From Myxococcota bacterium (lineage in GTDB: Bacteria > Myxococcota_A > UBA9160 > SMWR01): a DNA stretch of 64,000 nt. The position numbers and the translations under genes were made by a program. Positions 52,579-60,489 of the stretch are shown in pieces; the first letter of the stretch is position 1; each line of letters begins with the position of its first letter. The stretch covers positions 237,382-301,381 of the forward strand of contig JAKVBI010000010.1 in assembly GCA_022447545.1 (NCBI GenBank), in the 5' to 3' direction. The notes under the pieces were generated by a model, which searched no databases, was not told where the DNA came from, and saw nothing but the letters and a program-made list of their open reading frames with translations.

Positions 52579-53373
52579 GTGGCGACCGAGGACCTGGCGG
52601 TCGAGATGAACTTGTTCGAGATCTTCTCGTCGATTCAGGGCGAAGGCCCTCACGTGGGGGAATCGACCCTTTTCGTGCGCTTCGGTGGCTGTGATCTTCG
52701 TTGTCGCTGGTGCGACACGCCTCACACCTGGCGGGCTGCATCGACCTGCCGGGTTGCCCTCGATTTCGGGCACCGCGCATTTCGCGAGATCAGCAATCCA
52801 ATTTCCGTGGAGACCGTCGTCTCCGCCACAGAGGGGCTGGGGCTGAAGCGACACCGCTATGCGAGTCTCACCGGGGGCGAGCCCCTGTTGCAAGCAGAGG
52901 CCGTCAGGGCCCTATCGAAGGAGTTGCGGAGAAGAGGGCCGCTCATCCTGTTGGAGACCCACGGCCTCCACGTGCAGGCTCTGGAGCACGTGTTGGATGT
53001 TGTCGATGTGGTGTCCATGGATTGGAAGTTGGCCAGCGATGTTTGGCGGGCTGGCGAGTCCGGTCCAGATCCAAAGGCGAACTTCCACGACGAGCACAGC
53101 CGCTTCCTGGCGTTGGCGAGCCGTTCTGCCGAGGTCGTGGTCAAAGTCGTGGTGACTCCGTCGACGTTGGACGCGGAACTCGATGAGATGGCAGGGCGAG
53201 TGGCCGAGCATGGGCCCGGCGCGTGTATCGTCCTACAGCCGGTGACACCGTGTGGCGGCGTGGACGCAATGCCCGGAGCCGAGCGTTTGCTGGAGATGGT
53301 GTGGCGTGTCAATCGGCAGTTTCCCGACGTGCGCCTGATTCCCCAGACCCACCGTTTCTACGGCGCGGCTTGA
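52579..53373 (+). CDS. queE: 7-carboxy-7-deazaguanine synthase
   Basis: This 264-residue radical-SAM enzyme (GTG start; an ATG lies 27 bases in) has the FSSIQGEGPHVGESTLFVRF start and the CxxxCxxC motif CDLRCRWCDTPHTW with Cys38, Cys42 and Cys45. It also has SLTGGEPLLQ and a C-terminal LIPQTHRFYG. QueE converts 6-carboxytetrahydropterin to 7-carboxy-7-deazaguanine on the queuosine and deazapurine pathway. queC, queD and queF are not in the window. It starts 4 bases after the 935-residue gene and ends convergent with the aminopeptidase, overlapping it by 16 bases. Confidence 0.96.
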   Translation: MATEDLAVEMNLFEIFSSIQGEGPHVGESTLFVRFGGCDLRCRWCDTPHTWRAASTCRVALDFGHRAFREISNPISVETVVSATEGLGLKRHRYASLTGGEPLLQAEAVRALSKELRRRGPLILLETHGLHVQALEHVLDVVDVVSMDWKLASDVWRAGESGPDPKANFHDEHSRFLALASRSAEVVVKVVVTPSTLDAELDEMAGRVAEHGPGACIVLQPVTPCGGVDAMPGAERLLEMVWRVNRQFPDVRLIPQTHRFYGAA

Positions 53374-54395
53374 GATGGGCGCTCGGCCTCTTCGCGCAAA
53401 GGGGGCCCCATCAACGTCGCACGGGGGTCCGGTGCTTCCGACGCTTGCCTCGCTCGTGCCGTGAAGCTCATCAAATCGCCACCCAGTGCTTCGAGGACCG
53501 ACGCGTATCGCGGCAGGTCCGCAGAATAGGTTCCGGAGAGTGCCAGACAGGCGTCGTTGAGACGAAGCTCGCGTGCGATTCGGCTTGGATCACCCTGTGG
53601 AAGAGGCAGTGCTGAAACTCGATCTCGGGTTTCGTGCTCGAGTCGGGTTCGAGCCTTGGAGCGGGCGGGGCCAGCGGCCTGGTTGCGGTAGAGGCGTTGG
53701 ATGGAATCGCGCAGCCTCGAGAGTTCTGCCTGCACAAGACGGCGCTCCGCGACGCGTTCACGCTGCTGCCGAGCGTCGTTGGTACTTCCGTGAGCCTTGG
53801 CGTACCGGATGCCCGCCTCTTCGCCGATGAAAGTTGCGACTCCCTCATTGAACCGGGCCTGCCCGTTCACGTAGAAGGTGCCGTGGACGAGTTCGTGAAC
53901 GATGAGTTGTACGATGTCGGCGTCGTCTCCCTGCAGCATGGGGCCGGTGATCGGGTCGTCGAACCAACCCAGTGTCGAGTAGGCGGGGACTCCCACTACA
54001 CAGACATCGCGCCCCGATTCCCTCTGCCGGCGGGCTTCGGTTTCCGCACGGTGGAGATCGAAATACCCGCGGTAGGGGACGCGACCGATCAAAGGAAAAG
54101 TCTGTCCCGCCGGTTCGATCTCGCCGGGTAGGGTGGTGACGACGACGGTGACGACGCGATCTCCCGGCCAGGCGACATAACTCGTATATTGCCCCTGGAC
54201 TTCAAGGCCGAGTTCCGCGGCGAGTCGGCGAGCCGCCTGCACGGTTTCGAGGTCGGAGCGGAGATCCGGGGAGGTGTCGGAATCCGACAAGACTTCGGAG
54301 ATGGGGACACGCTGTCGCAGGAGGTCGATCTGTCCCCGGGCCAGATGGCCCAGGTAACAGCCCGAGACACTCAGGCAAACGATCACGATTGGCAC
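53358..54395 (-). CDS. Predicted lipoprotein aminopeptidase (COG4324 type)
   Basis: The zinc motif HELVH (His167, Glu168, His171 from the start used) and Glu184 in FNEGVATFIGE fit the predicted aminopeptidase family PF10023. So do the YFDLHRAE and GVPAYSTLGWFDDPI segments. The N-terminus has LSVSGC, a good lipobox with Cys13, so it is an envelope lipoprotein. The start is uncertain. The GTG at 54395 is used because the longer frame, with an ATG at 54545, would overlap the divergent prmA by 131 bases. However, the GTG leaves a short signal lacking basic residues. The function is a family prediction. Confidence 0.8.
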   Translation of the reverse strand: MPIVIVCLSVSGCYLGHLARGQIDLLRQRVPISEVLSDSDTSPDLRSDLETVQAARRLAAELGLEVQGQYTSYVAWPGDRVVTVVVTTLPGEIEPAGQTFPLIGRVPYRGYFDLHRAETEARRQRESGRDVCVVGVPAYSTLGWFDDPITGPMLQGDDADIVQLIVHELVHGTFYVNGQARFNEGVATFIGEEAGIRYAKAHGSTNDARQQRERVAERRLVQAELSRLRDSIQRLYRNQAAGPARSKARTRLEHETRDRVSALPLPQGDPSRIARELRLNDACLALSGTYSADLPRYASVLEALGGDLMSFTARARQASEAPDPRATLMGPPLREEAERPSQAAP

Positions 54396-54414
54396 GAGAT
54401 CCGAGAGCAGGCGA

Positions 54415-55326
54415 ATGGAAGATTTGATCCGAATCGAGGTCAGGCTGAGAGTTGGACGAGACGCTGAGATTGCCAACGCAGAAGCCTTTGCCTGCGGTGC
54501 CCTGGGTCTCGAAGAATGCGATGACACGCTTGATGGCTGGATCACATCAGTCCTCTACGCCCCATCGGATCGAGTTGCCGAGATTCGAGAAGCGCTCAGC
54601 CGATGTGGAGTCCAGGAAGATTGCGTGCTCTCCCAAGAAACCGTCCCTGAGGTCGATTGGACCGAGCGATGGAAAGAAGGTCTCCAATCGACCGTAGTAT
54701 CGCCGCGCTTGCTCGTGCGCCCCTCCTTCGTGGCCTCCACGGCGCAGGAGGGCCAAAGGGAGATTGTCATCGATCCGGGGCAAGCCTTCGGAACGGGTGG
54801 ACATGCCTCGACCCTTCTCGCTCTCGAGTGGATCGATCTCCTGGCCGAGCGTTTTTCCCCCCGTATTCGAATCCGATTGCTGGACGTTGGGACCGGAACC
54901 GGCGTGCTGGCGTTGTGCGCGGCCCGAGTCATCGGAGCTCAGGCGGTGGCGTTCGACCTCGATGGTCTTTGCCCGAAAGCGGCTCGCGACAACGCGCGTG
55001 CCAACGGTCTCGAGGATCGGTTGTTGCTTTTTACCGGGTCCCTCGACGCGCTGAGGTCTTCCCCCTTCGATCTGGTCGTGGCGAATCTTCTGAGCAGCGA
55101 GTTGCTTCCCATCATCGGCTCCGTTGCCCGGGCAACCCGGATGGGTGGAACCGCCGTCTTCTCCGGTCTGTTGGCCGAGGAGTGTTCGAGGGTGGAAACG
55201 GCCCTCGCGTCCGTGGGGCTGCCGTGTGTCGCGCGGCGTTTTCGCACGGATGCTGCAGGAGTGCGATGGGCGGGACTCCTCAGTCATCGGCGACCTGCTC
55301 GCTCCAGTGAGCGTACAGGCGGCTGA
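54415..55326 (+). CDS. prmA: Ribosomal protein L11 methyltransferase
   Basis: This 303-residue protein has an N-terminal ferredoxin-like domain, then the SAM-binding core. The core has DPGQAFGTGGHASTLLAL, motif I LLDVGTGTGVLALCAA, an acidic post-I DLDGLCPKAARDNA, and the catalytic VVANLLSSELLPI (the NPPF-like loop). PrmA trimethylates L11 lysines and its N-terminus. It is the usual single-copy housekeeping gene. The divergent aminopeptidase lies 19 bases upstream, and its 3' end overlaps the convergent epimerase gene by 47 bases. Confidence 0.93.
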   Translation: MEDLIRIEVRLRVGRDAEIANAEAFACGALGLEECDDTLDGWITSVLYAPSDRVAEIREALSRCGVQEDCVLSQETVPEVDWTERWKEGLQSTVVSPRLLVRPSFVASTAQEGQREIVIDPGQAFGTGGHASTLLALEWIDLLAERFSPRIRIRLLDVGTGTGVLALCAARVIGAQAVAFDLDGLCPKAARDNARANGLEDRLLLFTGSLDALRSSPFDLVVANLLSSELLPIIGSVARATRMGGTAVFSGLLAEECSRVETALASVGLPCVARRFRTDAAGVRWAGLLSHRRPARSSERTGG

Positions 55327-56176
55327 GGGTGTCACGGAAATCGATCTGAGGACTCCAGCCCGTTGTCAGCCGCAATTTCGAGGCGTTGCCAACAGCATGG
55401 TCCGTGGGACGGTAACGGTCGGGTCGCACTCGAATCTCGGGGGATACCCCGGCGATGGAAAACAGGGTGTCGAGATGGGACCGGATGCTCGTGGCGTGCC
55501 CACTGGCGATGTTGTAGATGCCTGCGGGTGCGCCCGGGTCCAGGAGGCGCTTGTAGGCCTCGACAACATCCGACACATCGAGGAAGTCGCGAACGGACTC
55601 GAGGTTTCCTACTTCCATCTCCGGCGCACGGCGACCCTGCTGAATCTCGGCGACCTGGCGCGCAAAATTCGGCAGAACGAAAGTATCGGATTGCCCGGTG
55701 CCGGTGTGGTTGAACGGGCGAACTCGGACGATATCCAGTCCCCGCTGGGCGTAGAGCCCCCCGAGCAGATCCGCGGCGGCTTTGCTGCGCGAGTACGGGT
55801 TTTGTGGCACCAGGGGAGCGGTTTCGTCGAAACGCTCACCGGCCCGATTCACGGAGCCGTACACGTCACTGGAACTGACGACGACGACCCGAGCGCTGGG
55901 CACATGGCGCGAAATGGCTTCGAGCAAGTTGTGGGTACCCAGAAAATTGGTGCGGAAGGTCCGGTCGGGCGCGTCGAGAGATACCGACACTGAGCTTTGT
56001 GCGGCCAGATGGATGACCGCACCCGGTTGAGTCTCCGCGAGCTTCGCGTTCACCGCTTCTGAGTCTGTCACGTCGAGGGCGAGGTCGGAGCCGATGACGT
56101 CGTATCCGGAACGATTCAGGTGCTCGACGAGGATACGCCCCACGAACCCCTTTGCACCCGTGACCCAGACACGCAT
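55280..56176 (-). CDS. NAD-dependent epimerase/dehydratase, GDP-sugar reductase-like
   Basis: This 298-residue extended SDR has the nucleotide motif VTGAKGFVG near residue 5, an SSSDVYG strand, and the catalytic pair in NPYSRSKAAAD. The RPFNHTGTGQSDTFVLPNFARQ segment and the SVRDFLDVSDVVEAY motif are typical of GDP-6-deoxy-D-mannose reductase (Rmd) and GDP-mannose 4,6-dehydratase. It likely makes a deoxysugar nucleotide for surface polysaccharide. Its ATG at 56176 is next to the divergent P-loop kinase gene. No other sugar gene lies beside it. Confidence 0.88.
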   Translation of the reverse strand: MRVWVTGAKGFVGRILVEHLNRSGYDVIGSDLALDVTDSEAVNAKLAETQPGAVIHLAAQSSVSVSLDAPDRTFRTNFLGTHNLLEAISRHVPSARVVVVSSSDVYGSVNRAGERFDETAPLVPQNPYSRSKAAADLLGGLYAQRGLDIVRVRPFNHTGTGQSDTFVLPNFARQVAEIQQGRRAPEMEVGNLESVRDFLDVSDVVEAYKRLLDPGAPAGIYNIASGHATSIRSHLDTLFSIAGVSPEIRVRPDRYRPTDHAVGNASKLRLTTGWSPQIDFRDTLSRLYAHWSEQVADD

Positions 56177-56222
56177 GACGGTCAGCCTGCCAGACCCACG
56201 AACACTGTGCTATCCCCGGGCC

Positions 56223-56798
56223 GTGATCGTTGGAGTTTCGGGCCTCAATGGCGCGGGCAAGGGCGAAGTGGTGCACTTCCTCGAAGCTGCGGGTTTTGAC
56301 TCGTGTAGCCTTTCCGACGTGATCCGTCGGGACCTCTCCGAACGCGGACTCGAAGAGACGCGCGAACGGATGATCGAGGCCGGCAATGCCATCCGCGGGG
56401 CTCTGGGACCGGGTGGTCTCGCGGAGAAAATGCTGCCTCAGCTCGATGGAGAGGGTCGCTTTGTCGTGGATTCGATCCGACACCCCGCCGAGGTCGAGGT
56501 GCTGCGACGCCATGACGAGGGATTTCGTTTGCTCTGGGTCGAATGTGACGAAGCGATTCGGTTGCCTCGCATGCGTGATCGCGGCCGTCCAGGTGACCCC
56601 GAGACGCTGGAGCAATTGCGAGTGCTGGAGGGGCGGGAACTCGAGAGCGACGATCCCAGGGCTCAACAATTGCTGGCTGTGCGTGCAATGGCGGATGCGG
56701 TGGTGCTCAACGATTCAACCCTGGAGGCCCTTCATGCAGGCATCCGCAGCGATTTCGCCCGACTGGGTCGGTTGGAGGCGCTCGGCAGCGCATCTTGA
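56223..56798 (+). CDS. P-loop kinase (dephospho-CoA kinase/NMP-kinase-like)
   Basis: This 191-residue protein from the GTG at 56223 has the P-loop GLNGAGKG, FVVDSIRHPAEVEVLRRHDEGFRLLWVECDE and a long RDRGRPGDPETLEQL helix. Similarity of the SIRHPAE strand to the N-terminal domain of dCMP-deaminase-like and CoaE proteins is visible. Its phosphate acceptor is unknown. An upstream ATG at 56175 is in frame, but it overlaps the divergent epimerase start, so GTG is preferred. Confidence 0.75.
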   Translation: MIVGVSGLNGAGKGEVVHFLEAAGFDSCSLSDVIRRDLSERGLEETRERMIEAGNAIRGALGPGGLAEKMLPQLDGEGRFVVDSIRHPAEVEVLRRHDEGFRLLWVECDEAIRLPRMRDRGRPGDPETLEQLRVLEGRELESDDPRAQQLLAVRAMADAVVLNDSTLEALHAGIRSDFARLGRLEALGSAS

Positions 56799-56835
56799 CC
56801 CTCGTCGGGGTGGTTGATACCAAGGCGCGACGCCG

Positions 56836-56853
56836 CCGGGATTGGGATCCCGG
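56836..56853 (+). repeat. Hairpin upstream of the small exported protein gene
   Basis: CCGGGAT and ATCCCGG form a perfect 7-bp stem with loop TGGG. It ends 18 bases before the TTG start, next to its GGGGAGG site, so it could influence translation or mark the end of the previous gene. No T tract follows. Confidence 0.35.
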
Positions 56854-56871
56854 GGACGGGGAGGACGACCC

Positions 56872-57501
56872 TTGCGGTTCTGCTGGCGGATCACGAGTTT
56901 CACGGTGTTGGCGGCCCTTGGGTTCGCTACCGCTGCCACCACGGCCAACGGGGCACCCGTGCGAGTGGCGTTGCTGCCGGTGGCGGTCCACACGTCGGAG
57001 GCCGACAACGAGTATTTGAGCCGTGGAATCTCCGATATGTTGTCGGCTCGCATCGAACGCAGCGGTGAGGTCGTCGTGACGCGGGCACCCGAGGGGGGGG
57101 CGGCAACCACGCGGATCGACCAGGCGATGAAGGCCGCGCGGTCGTTGGGGGCCCAGTTCGTGGTATTCGGTTCCTTTACGCAGTTCGGAGCGGGGGCCAG
57201 CCTCGACATCCATTGTTTGCCAGTACCAGACCGGGAAGAAGCGGACGAGCGGGTGGCTCGGAGGATCTTCATCCAAACCGGGACTCTCGAGGAGATCATC
57301 CCGAAACTCGACGAGTTATCGGCGAAGCTCACCCGCTACCTCGCATCCCCCGACGCCCTGGAGCAGGTCGGAACCGAAGCTCCGGTGCCGGGGGTCGCGG
57401 GTTCCCCTCAATCGGATTTCGAAGGTCGCATCGAAGCCCTCGAACGTGTGGTGTTCGGTGTCGAGTCTGGCCCCGAGAGCCCGCCCGAAGCGACCCCCTA
57501 G
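56872..57501 (+). CDS. Exported FlgO/CsgG-like small protein
   Basis: From the TTG at 56872 (GGGGAGG site upstream) the protein is 209 residues with an N-terminal hydrophobic export signal (FTVLAALGFATAATTANG). The mature part begins VRVALLPVAVHTSEADNEYLSRGISDMLSARIER. It continues with MKAARSLGAQFVVFGSFTQ, a TolB-N/CsgG/FlgO-like anticodon-binding-type fold. Its C-terminal 80 residues are acidic, with a helix and a disordered tail. Such domains occur in outer-membrane assembly proteins and exported sensors. The assignment is by pattern only. It lies upstream of tRNA-Met. Confidence 0.65.
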   Translation: MRFCWRITSFTVLAALGFATAATTANGAPVRVALLPVAVHTSEADNEYLSRGISDMLSARIERSGEVVVTRAPEGGAATTRIDQAMKAARSLGAQFVVFGSFTQFGAGASLDIHCLPVPDREEADERVARRIFIQTGTLEEIIPKLDELSAKLTRYLASPDALEQVGTEAPVPGVAGSPQSDFEGRIEALERVVFGVESGPESPPEATP

Positions 57502-57558
57502 ATCCGCGTTCGGCGATGGCATGGCCGTGCGCTAGAATGCGCCGCCGTACGCATTCGG

Positions 57559-57635
57559 GGCGGTGTAGCTCAGTCGGTTAGAGCGGCGGCTTCATAAGCC
57601 GTAGGTCGCTGGTTCGAGTCCAGCCACCGCTACCA
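57559..57635 (+). tRNA. tRNA-Met (anticodon CAT, elongator type)
   Basis: The cloverleaf is complete. The acceptor stem GGCGGTG pairs with CACCGCT (G-U at the first pair). The D arm is GCTCAGTCGGTTAGAGC, the anticodon loop is TTCATAA with CAT, and the T arm is CTGGTTCGAGTCCAG. CCA is encoded. It lacks the three consecutive G-C pairs of an initiator anticodon stem, so it is elongator Met. A lysidine-modified Ile(CAT) is the alternative, notable because tilS lies close by. Confidence 0.93.
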
Positions 57636-57691
57636 CGCATGCGCGCAAGAGCACCGATGGATTGCCCCGATGTGCGCGCTCAGTCTGGGGC

Positions 57692-59218
57692 TCACTCGAT
57701 CCGATGCTTCTGGATCTTCCCGGTGACCGTGCGAGGGAGTTGATCCCGGACGATGAAGTGTCGTGGGATCTTGAACGGGGCGAGTCGTTCACGCGCCCAG
57801 GTCATGAGGGCTTCGGCATCGAGGGGGGCATCGTCTTTCATCACCACGTACGCCTTCCCCACTTCGCCCCAGTTGGGGTCGGGGATGCCCCGGATGGCGA
57901 CTTCCGCGAGATCCGGATGCTCCATCAGCACGTTTTCCACCTCCGCTGGATAAACGTTTTCGCCGCCGGAGATGTACATGTCCGTGGATCGACCCGCGAG
58001 GGTGAGGAATCCCTCTTCGTCCCAGTGCCCCAGGTCACCGGTTCGCAACCATTCTCCCACCAGCGTTTGTGAGGTTTCCTGTGGCCGTTCCCAGTACCCG
58101 AGCATGGTAATGGGACCGCGCACCACGATTTCACCGGTCTCTCCGGCCCCGGTATCGCTCCACTCTTCGGAGGGTCCCTCCACGGAGTCGAGACGAACGA
58201 CACGCACCTGTGCATGACGGACGGGTCGTCCAACACTACCGGCCTTTTCGACGGCGTCCTTTGCATCCAGACAACACAGAATCGAGGTCTCGGTTTGACC
58301 AAACCCCTGTTTCAGTACGAGGCCGTACCGCTGGAATTGATGGATCAGTTCCACGGAGATCGCGGACCCAGCGCTGAAGAGGAAACGCAGTCCGCCGAGT
58401 TCGTAGTGAGACTCGGGGGTCTCCAGAGCCTCCAACAAGGATCGGAACATCACTGGTACGCCACCAAAGAAGTCGATGCCGTCGTTCTCCACGCTTGTCC
58501 ATACCTCATGGGGTTCGAAACGCGAATGGAGGAAGACCGTCCCGCCCGCAAAGAGGGTGGGGAGGGAGAGGATGAGCAACCCGAACGAGTGGAAGAGAGG
58601 GAGCGCGACCAGCACGCGGTCGTCGGGATTCAGGTCGAAGAAGATTTGGGCGTTGAGGCTGTTGTAGAGCGTCTTGCGATGGGGCAGCAGCGCACCCTTG
58701 GGTGTACCCGTCGTGCCCGAGGTGTACATGAGAATCATCGGGTCCTCGGGATCGAATTCCTCGTTCGCTGGAACCGGTGCCAGCCGGGCCAGTTGCTGCT
58801 CGTATTCGGAATCCGAGTCCCCTACAGCCAATCGAGACGTGAATTCAGGAGCGGCTTCCCGGGCCACTTCGAGGTGTTCCGAATCGTGAACCAACAAGCG
58901 GGGACGGGAATCGAGGAGCAGGGGGTGGATCTCCCGCGCCGTCAGGCGGGCATTGAGGGGAAGGGCGATGGCACCGATTCGAGCCGCCGCGAACACGAAT
59001 TCGAGGAAGGCGTTGCAGTTGTTCGACAGTAGGGCGACACGTTCTCCACGCGTGACGCCTCGATCGAGTAGAAGCCCTGCGCAGCGAGCTACCCGGTCGT
59101 GCAGGGTCGCGTAGTCGAGAGTTCTGCCCGCCTGGACGATGGCCGGGTGGAGGGGCCGCTCTCGAGCGTGACGCTCGATCCATGTCCCGACATGGAACTC
59201 GTCTCGGTGGAGGCTCAC
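57692..59218 (-). CDS. Acyl-CoA synthetase (AMP-binding family)
   Basis: This 508-residue ANL-superfamily enzyme has the P-loop MYTSGTTGTPKGALLPH near residues 164-180 and a GFGQTET motif A5. It also has the adenylation block GEWLRTGDLGHWDEEGFLTLAGRSTDMYISGGENVYPAEVE, and a catalytic lysine in TVTGKIQKHRIE near the C-terminus. It activates a carboxylic acid, probably medium- or long-chain fatty or aromatic, to its CoA thioester via an AMP intermediate. It is soluble with no signal. It is convergent with tRNA-Met and divergent from tilS. The longer-chain acyl specificity cannot be read from the sequence. Confidence 0.95.
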   Translation of the reverse strand: MSLHRDEFHVGTWIERHARERPLHPAIVQAGRTLDYATLHDRVARCAGLLLDRGVTRGERVALLSNNCNAFLEFVFAAARIGAIALPLNARLTAREIHPLLLDSRPRLLVHDSEHLEVAREAAPEFTSRLAVGDSDSEYEQQLARLAPVPANEEFDPEDPMILMYTSGTTGTPKGALLPHRKTLYNSLNAQIFFDLNPDDRVLVALPLFHSFGLLILSLPTLFAGGTVFLHSRFEPHEVWTSVENDGIDFFGGVPVMFRSLLEALETPESHYELGGLRFLFSAGSAISVELIHQFQRYGLVLKQGFGQTETSILCCLDAKDAVEKAGSVGRPVRHAQVRVVRLDSVEGPSEEWSDTGAGETGEIVVRGPITMLGYWERPQETSQTLVGEWLRTGDLGHWDEEGFLTLAGRSTDMYISGGENVYPAEVENVLMEHPDLAEVAIRGIPDPNWGEVGKAYVVMKDDAPLDAEALMTWARERLAPFKIPRHFIVRDQLPRTVTGKIQKHRIE

Positions 59219-59304
59219 GCGCCGTCAAATACCCAAGTCGCGCGAAGTGTGCCACCAAACCCGAAAGTGACGGATTCGGGGCAAAATTCACCGCAGCTTC
59301 TAGA

Positions 59305-60357
59305 ATGCGTGCGATGCGGGAAGAGTGGCTCGATCGTGAACTTGCGGGCGCCCTGGAACGGTTGGAGCTTTCGGGAAGTTCCATCCTGGTGGCCTGCTCC
59401 GGTGGCCTCGATTCCGTGAGCCTCGCCCGGTTGCTGTGCGCCGTCTCGGCGCAGTGGCGACTCACGGTCAGCGTTGGCCACATCGACCACGGTTTGCGAG
59501 GGGCCGAATCCGAGGCGGATCGGCGATCCGTGCGAGATTTGGCTCGGAACCTTTCGGTGCCCTTCCATGTGGCTGAGGTGGATCCGCGTGCCCACCAGTC
59601 GGGTCACTCCAGCCGCACTCGTCCTACGCTGCAGGAGGCGGCTCGGGAACTCCGGTACCTGGCGTTACTCGACCTCGCGGACCGATCCGGTGCCGATTGT
59701 GTGGCCACCGCCCATACTGCCAACGATCAGGCGGAGACGGTTTTGATGCGAATGCTGCGTGGCACCAGTCCCGATGGTTTGGCGGGCATTCCCGCCCGCT
59801 CCTTCGAGGGGCGAGTCGTGCGCCCGATTCTCGGGATCGAGCGTTCCATTCTTGAGGAACGGGCCCTTCGTGAAGGCTGGACGTGGCGCGAGGATTCTTC
59901 CAATCAGAGCGATGAGTATGCGCGCAATCGTCTGCGTGAACACTGGCTTCCAGGGCTGGCCGCAGATTTCAATCCTGCGCTGGTCCGGGCCCTGTGTCGG
60001 CTAGCGGATGCGCAGCGCGCGGATTCCGAATGGTTGGGGGAGGCTCTGGCTGGAGAGATTCGGCACAGACTGGAGAGGCGAGGGAATTGGTTGTATATCG
60101 CCGGCGAGGATTGGGAGGGGCTTCCCCGTGCGATGGCGTTGCGGATTGCCCGGACTGCGCTGGAGTCTTGCGGGGTCGCACGCGACATCACCCGCATGCA
60201 TTTGGAACGCATCGTCGCGTTCTTGAGGCGCGGAAAGCGGGGACGGGTGCTGGAGTTACCCGGGGGTGTTCGTCTCGAGAGGCATGCAGACCAATGGCGC
60301 ATGGGTCCAGTCACAGGCCGCGTGGCCGAGGAGCCAGCGGGTGATGCGGGGGCATGA
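59305..60357 (+). CDS. tilS: tRNA(Ile)-lysidine synthase
   Basis: This 350-residue N-type PP-loop ATPase has the PP motif SGGLDS near residue 30 (ACSGGLDSVSLARLL), HIDHGLRGAESEADRRSV and the substrate segment ATAHTANDQAETVLMRMLRG. The WREDSSNQSDEYARNRLREHWLPGL block is typical of TilS. It converts C34 of tRNA-Ile(CAT) to lysidine, and it precedes ftsH as in many delta-proteobacteria. The ATG at 59305 is used; an ATG at 59314 is the alternative. The C-terminal domain is short relative to E. coli TilS. Confidence 0.95.
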   Translation: MRAMREEWLDRELAGALERLELSGSSILVACSGGLDSVSLARLLCAVSAQWRLTVSVGHIDHGLRGAESEADRRSVRDLARNLSVPFHVAEVDPRAHQSGHSSRTRPTLQEAARELRYLALLDLADRSGADCVATAHTANDQAETVLMRMLRGTSPDGLAGIPARSFEGRVVRPILGIERSILEERALREGWTWREDSSNQSDEYARNRLREHWLPGLAADFNPALVRALCRLADAQRADSEWLGEALAGEIRHRLERRGNWLYIAGEDWEGLPRAMALRIARTALESCGVARDITRMHLERIVAFLRRGKRGRVLELPGGVRLERHADQWRMGPVTGRVAEEPAGDAGA

Positions 60358-60489
60358 CATTCGGCCGTCGGTGTGCCAAGTGGGGGCGTGAAGACGCAGT
60401 CCCAGGACAATGATGTCCATCGGGGTTGTATCTCCCCGTGCGTGCTAACCTTATCTCATCGCCTGCCGATCAGCTTTTGAGAGGTTTCT

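Noticed and set aside
57559-57635. Initiator tRNA-Met
   Set aside because: The anticodon stem lacks the three G-C pairs of initiator tRNAs, so it was called elongator Met.
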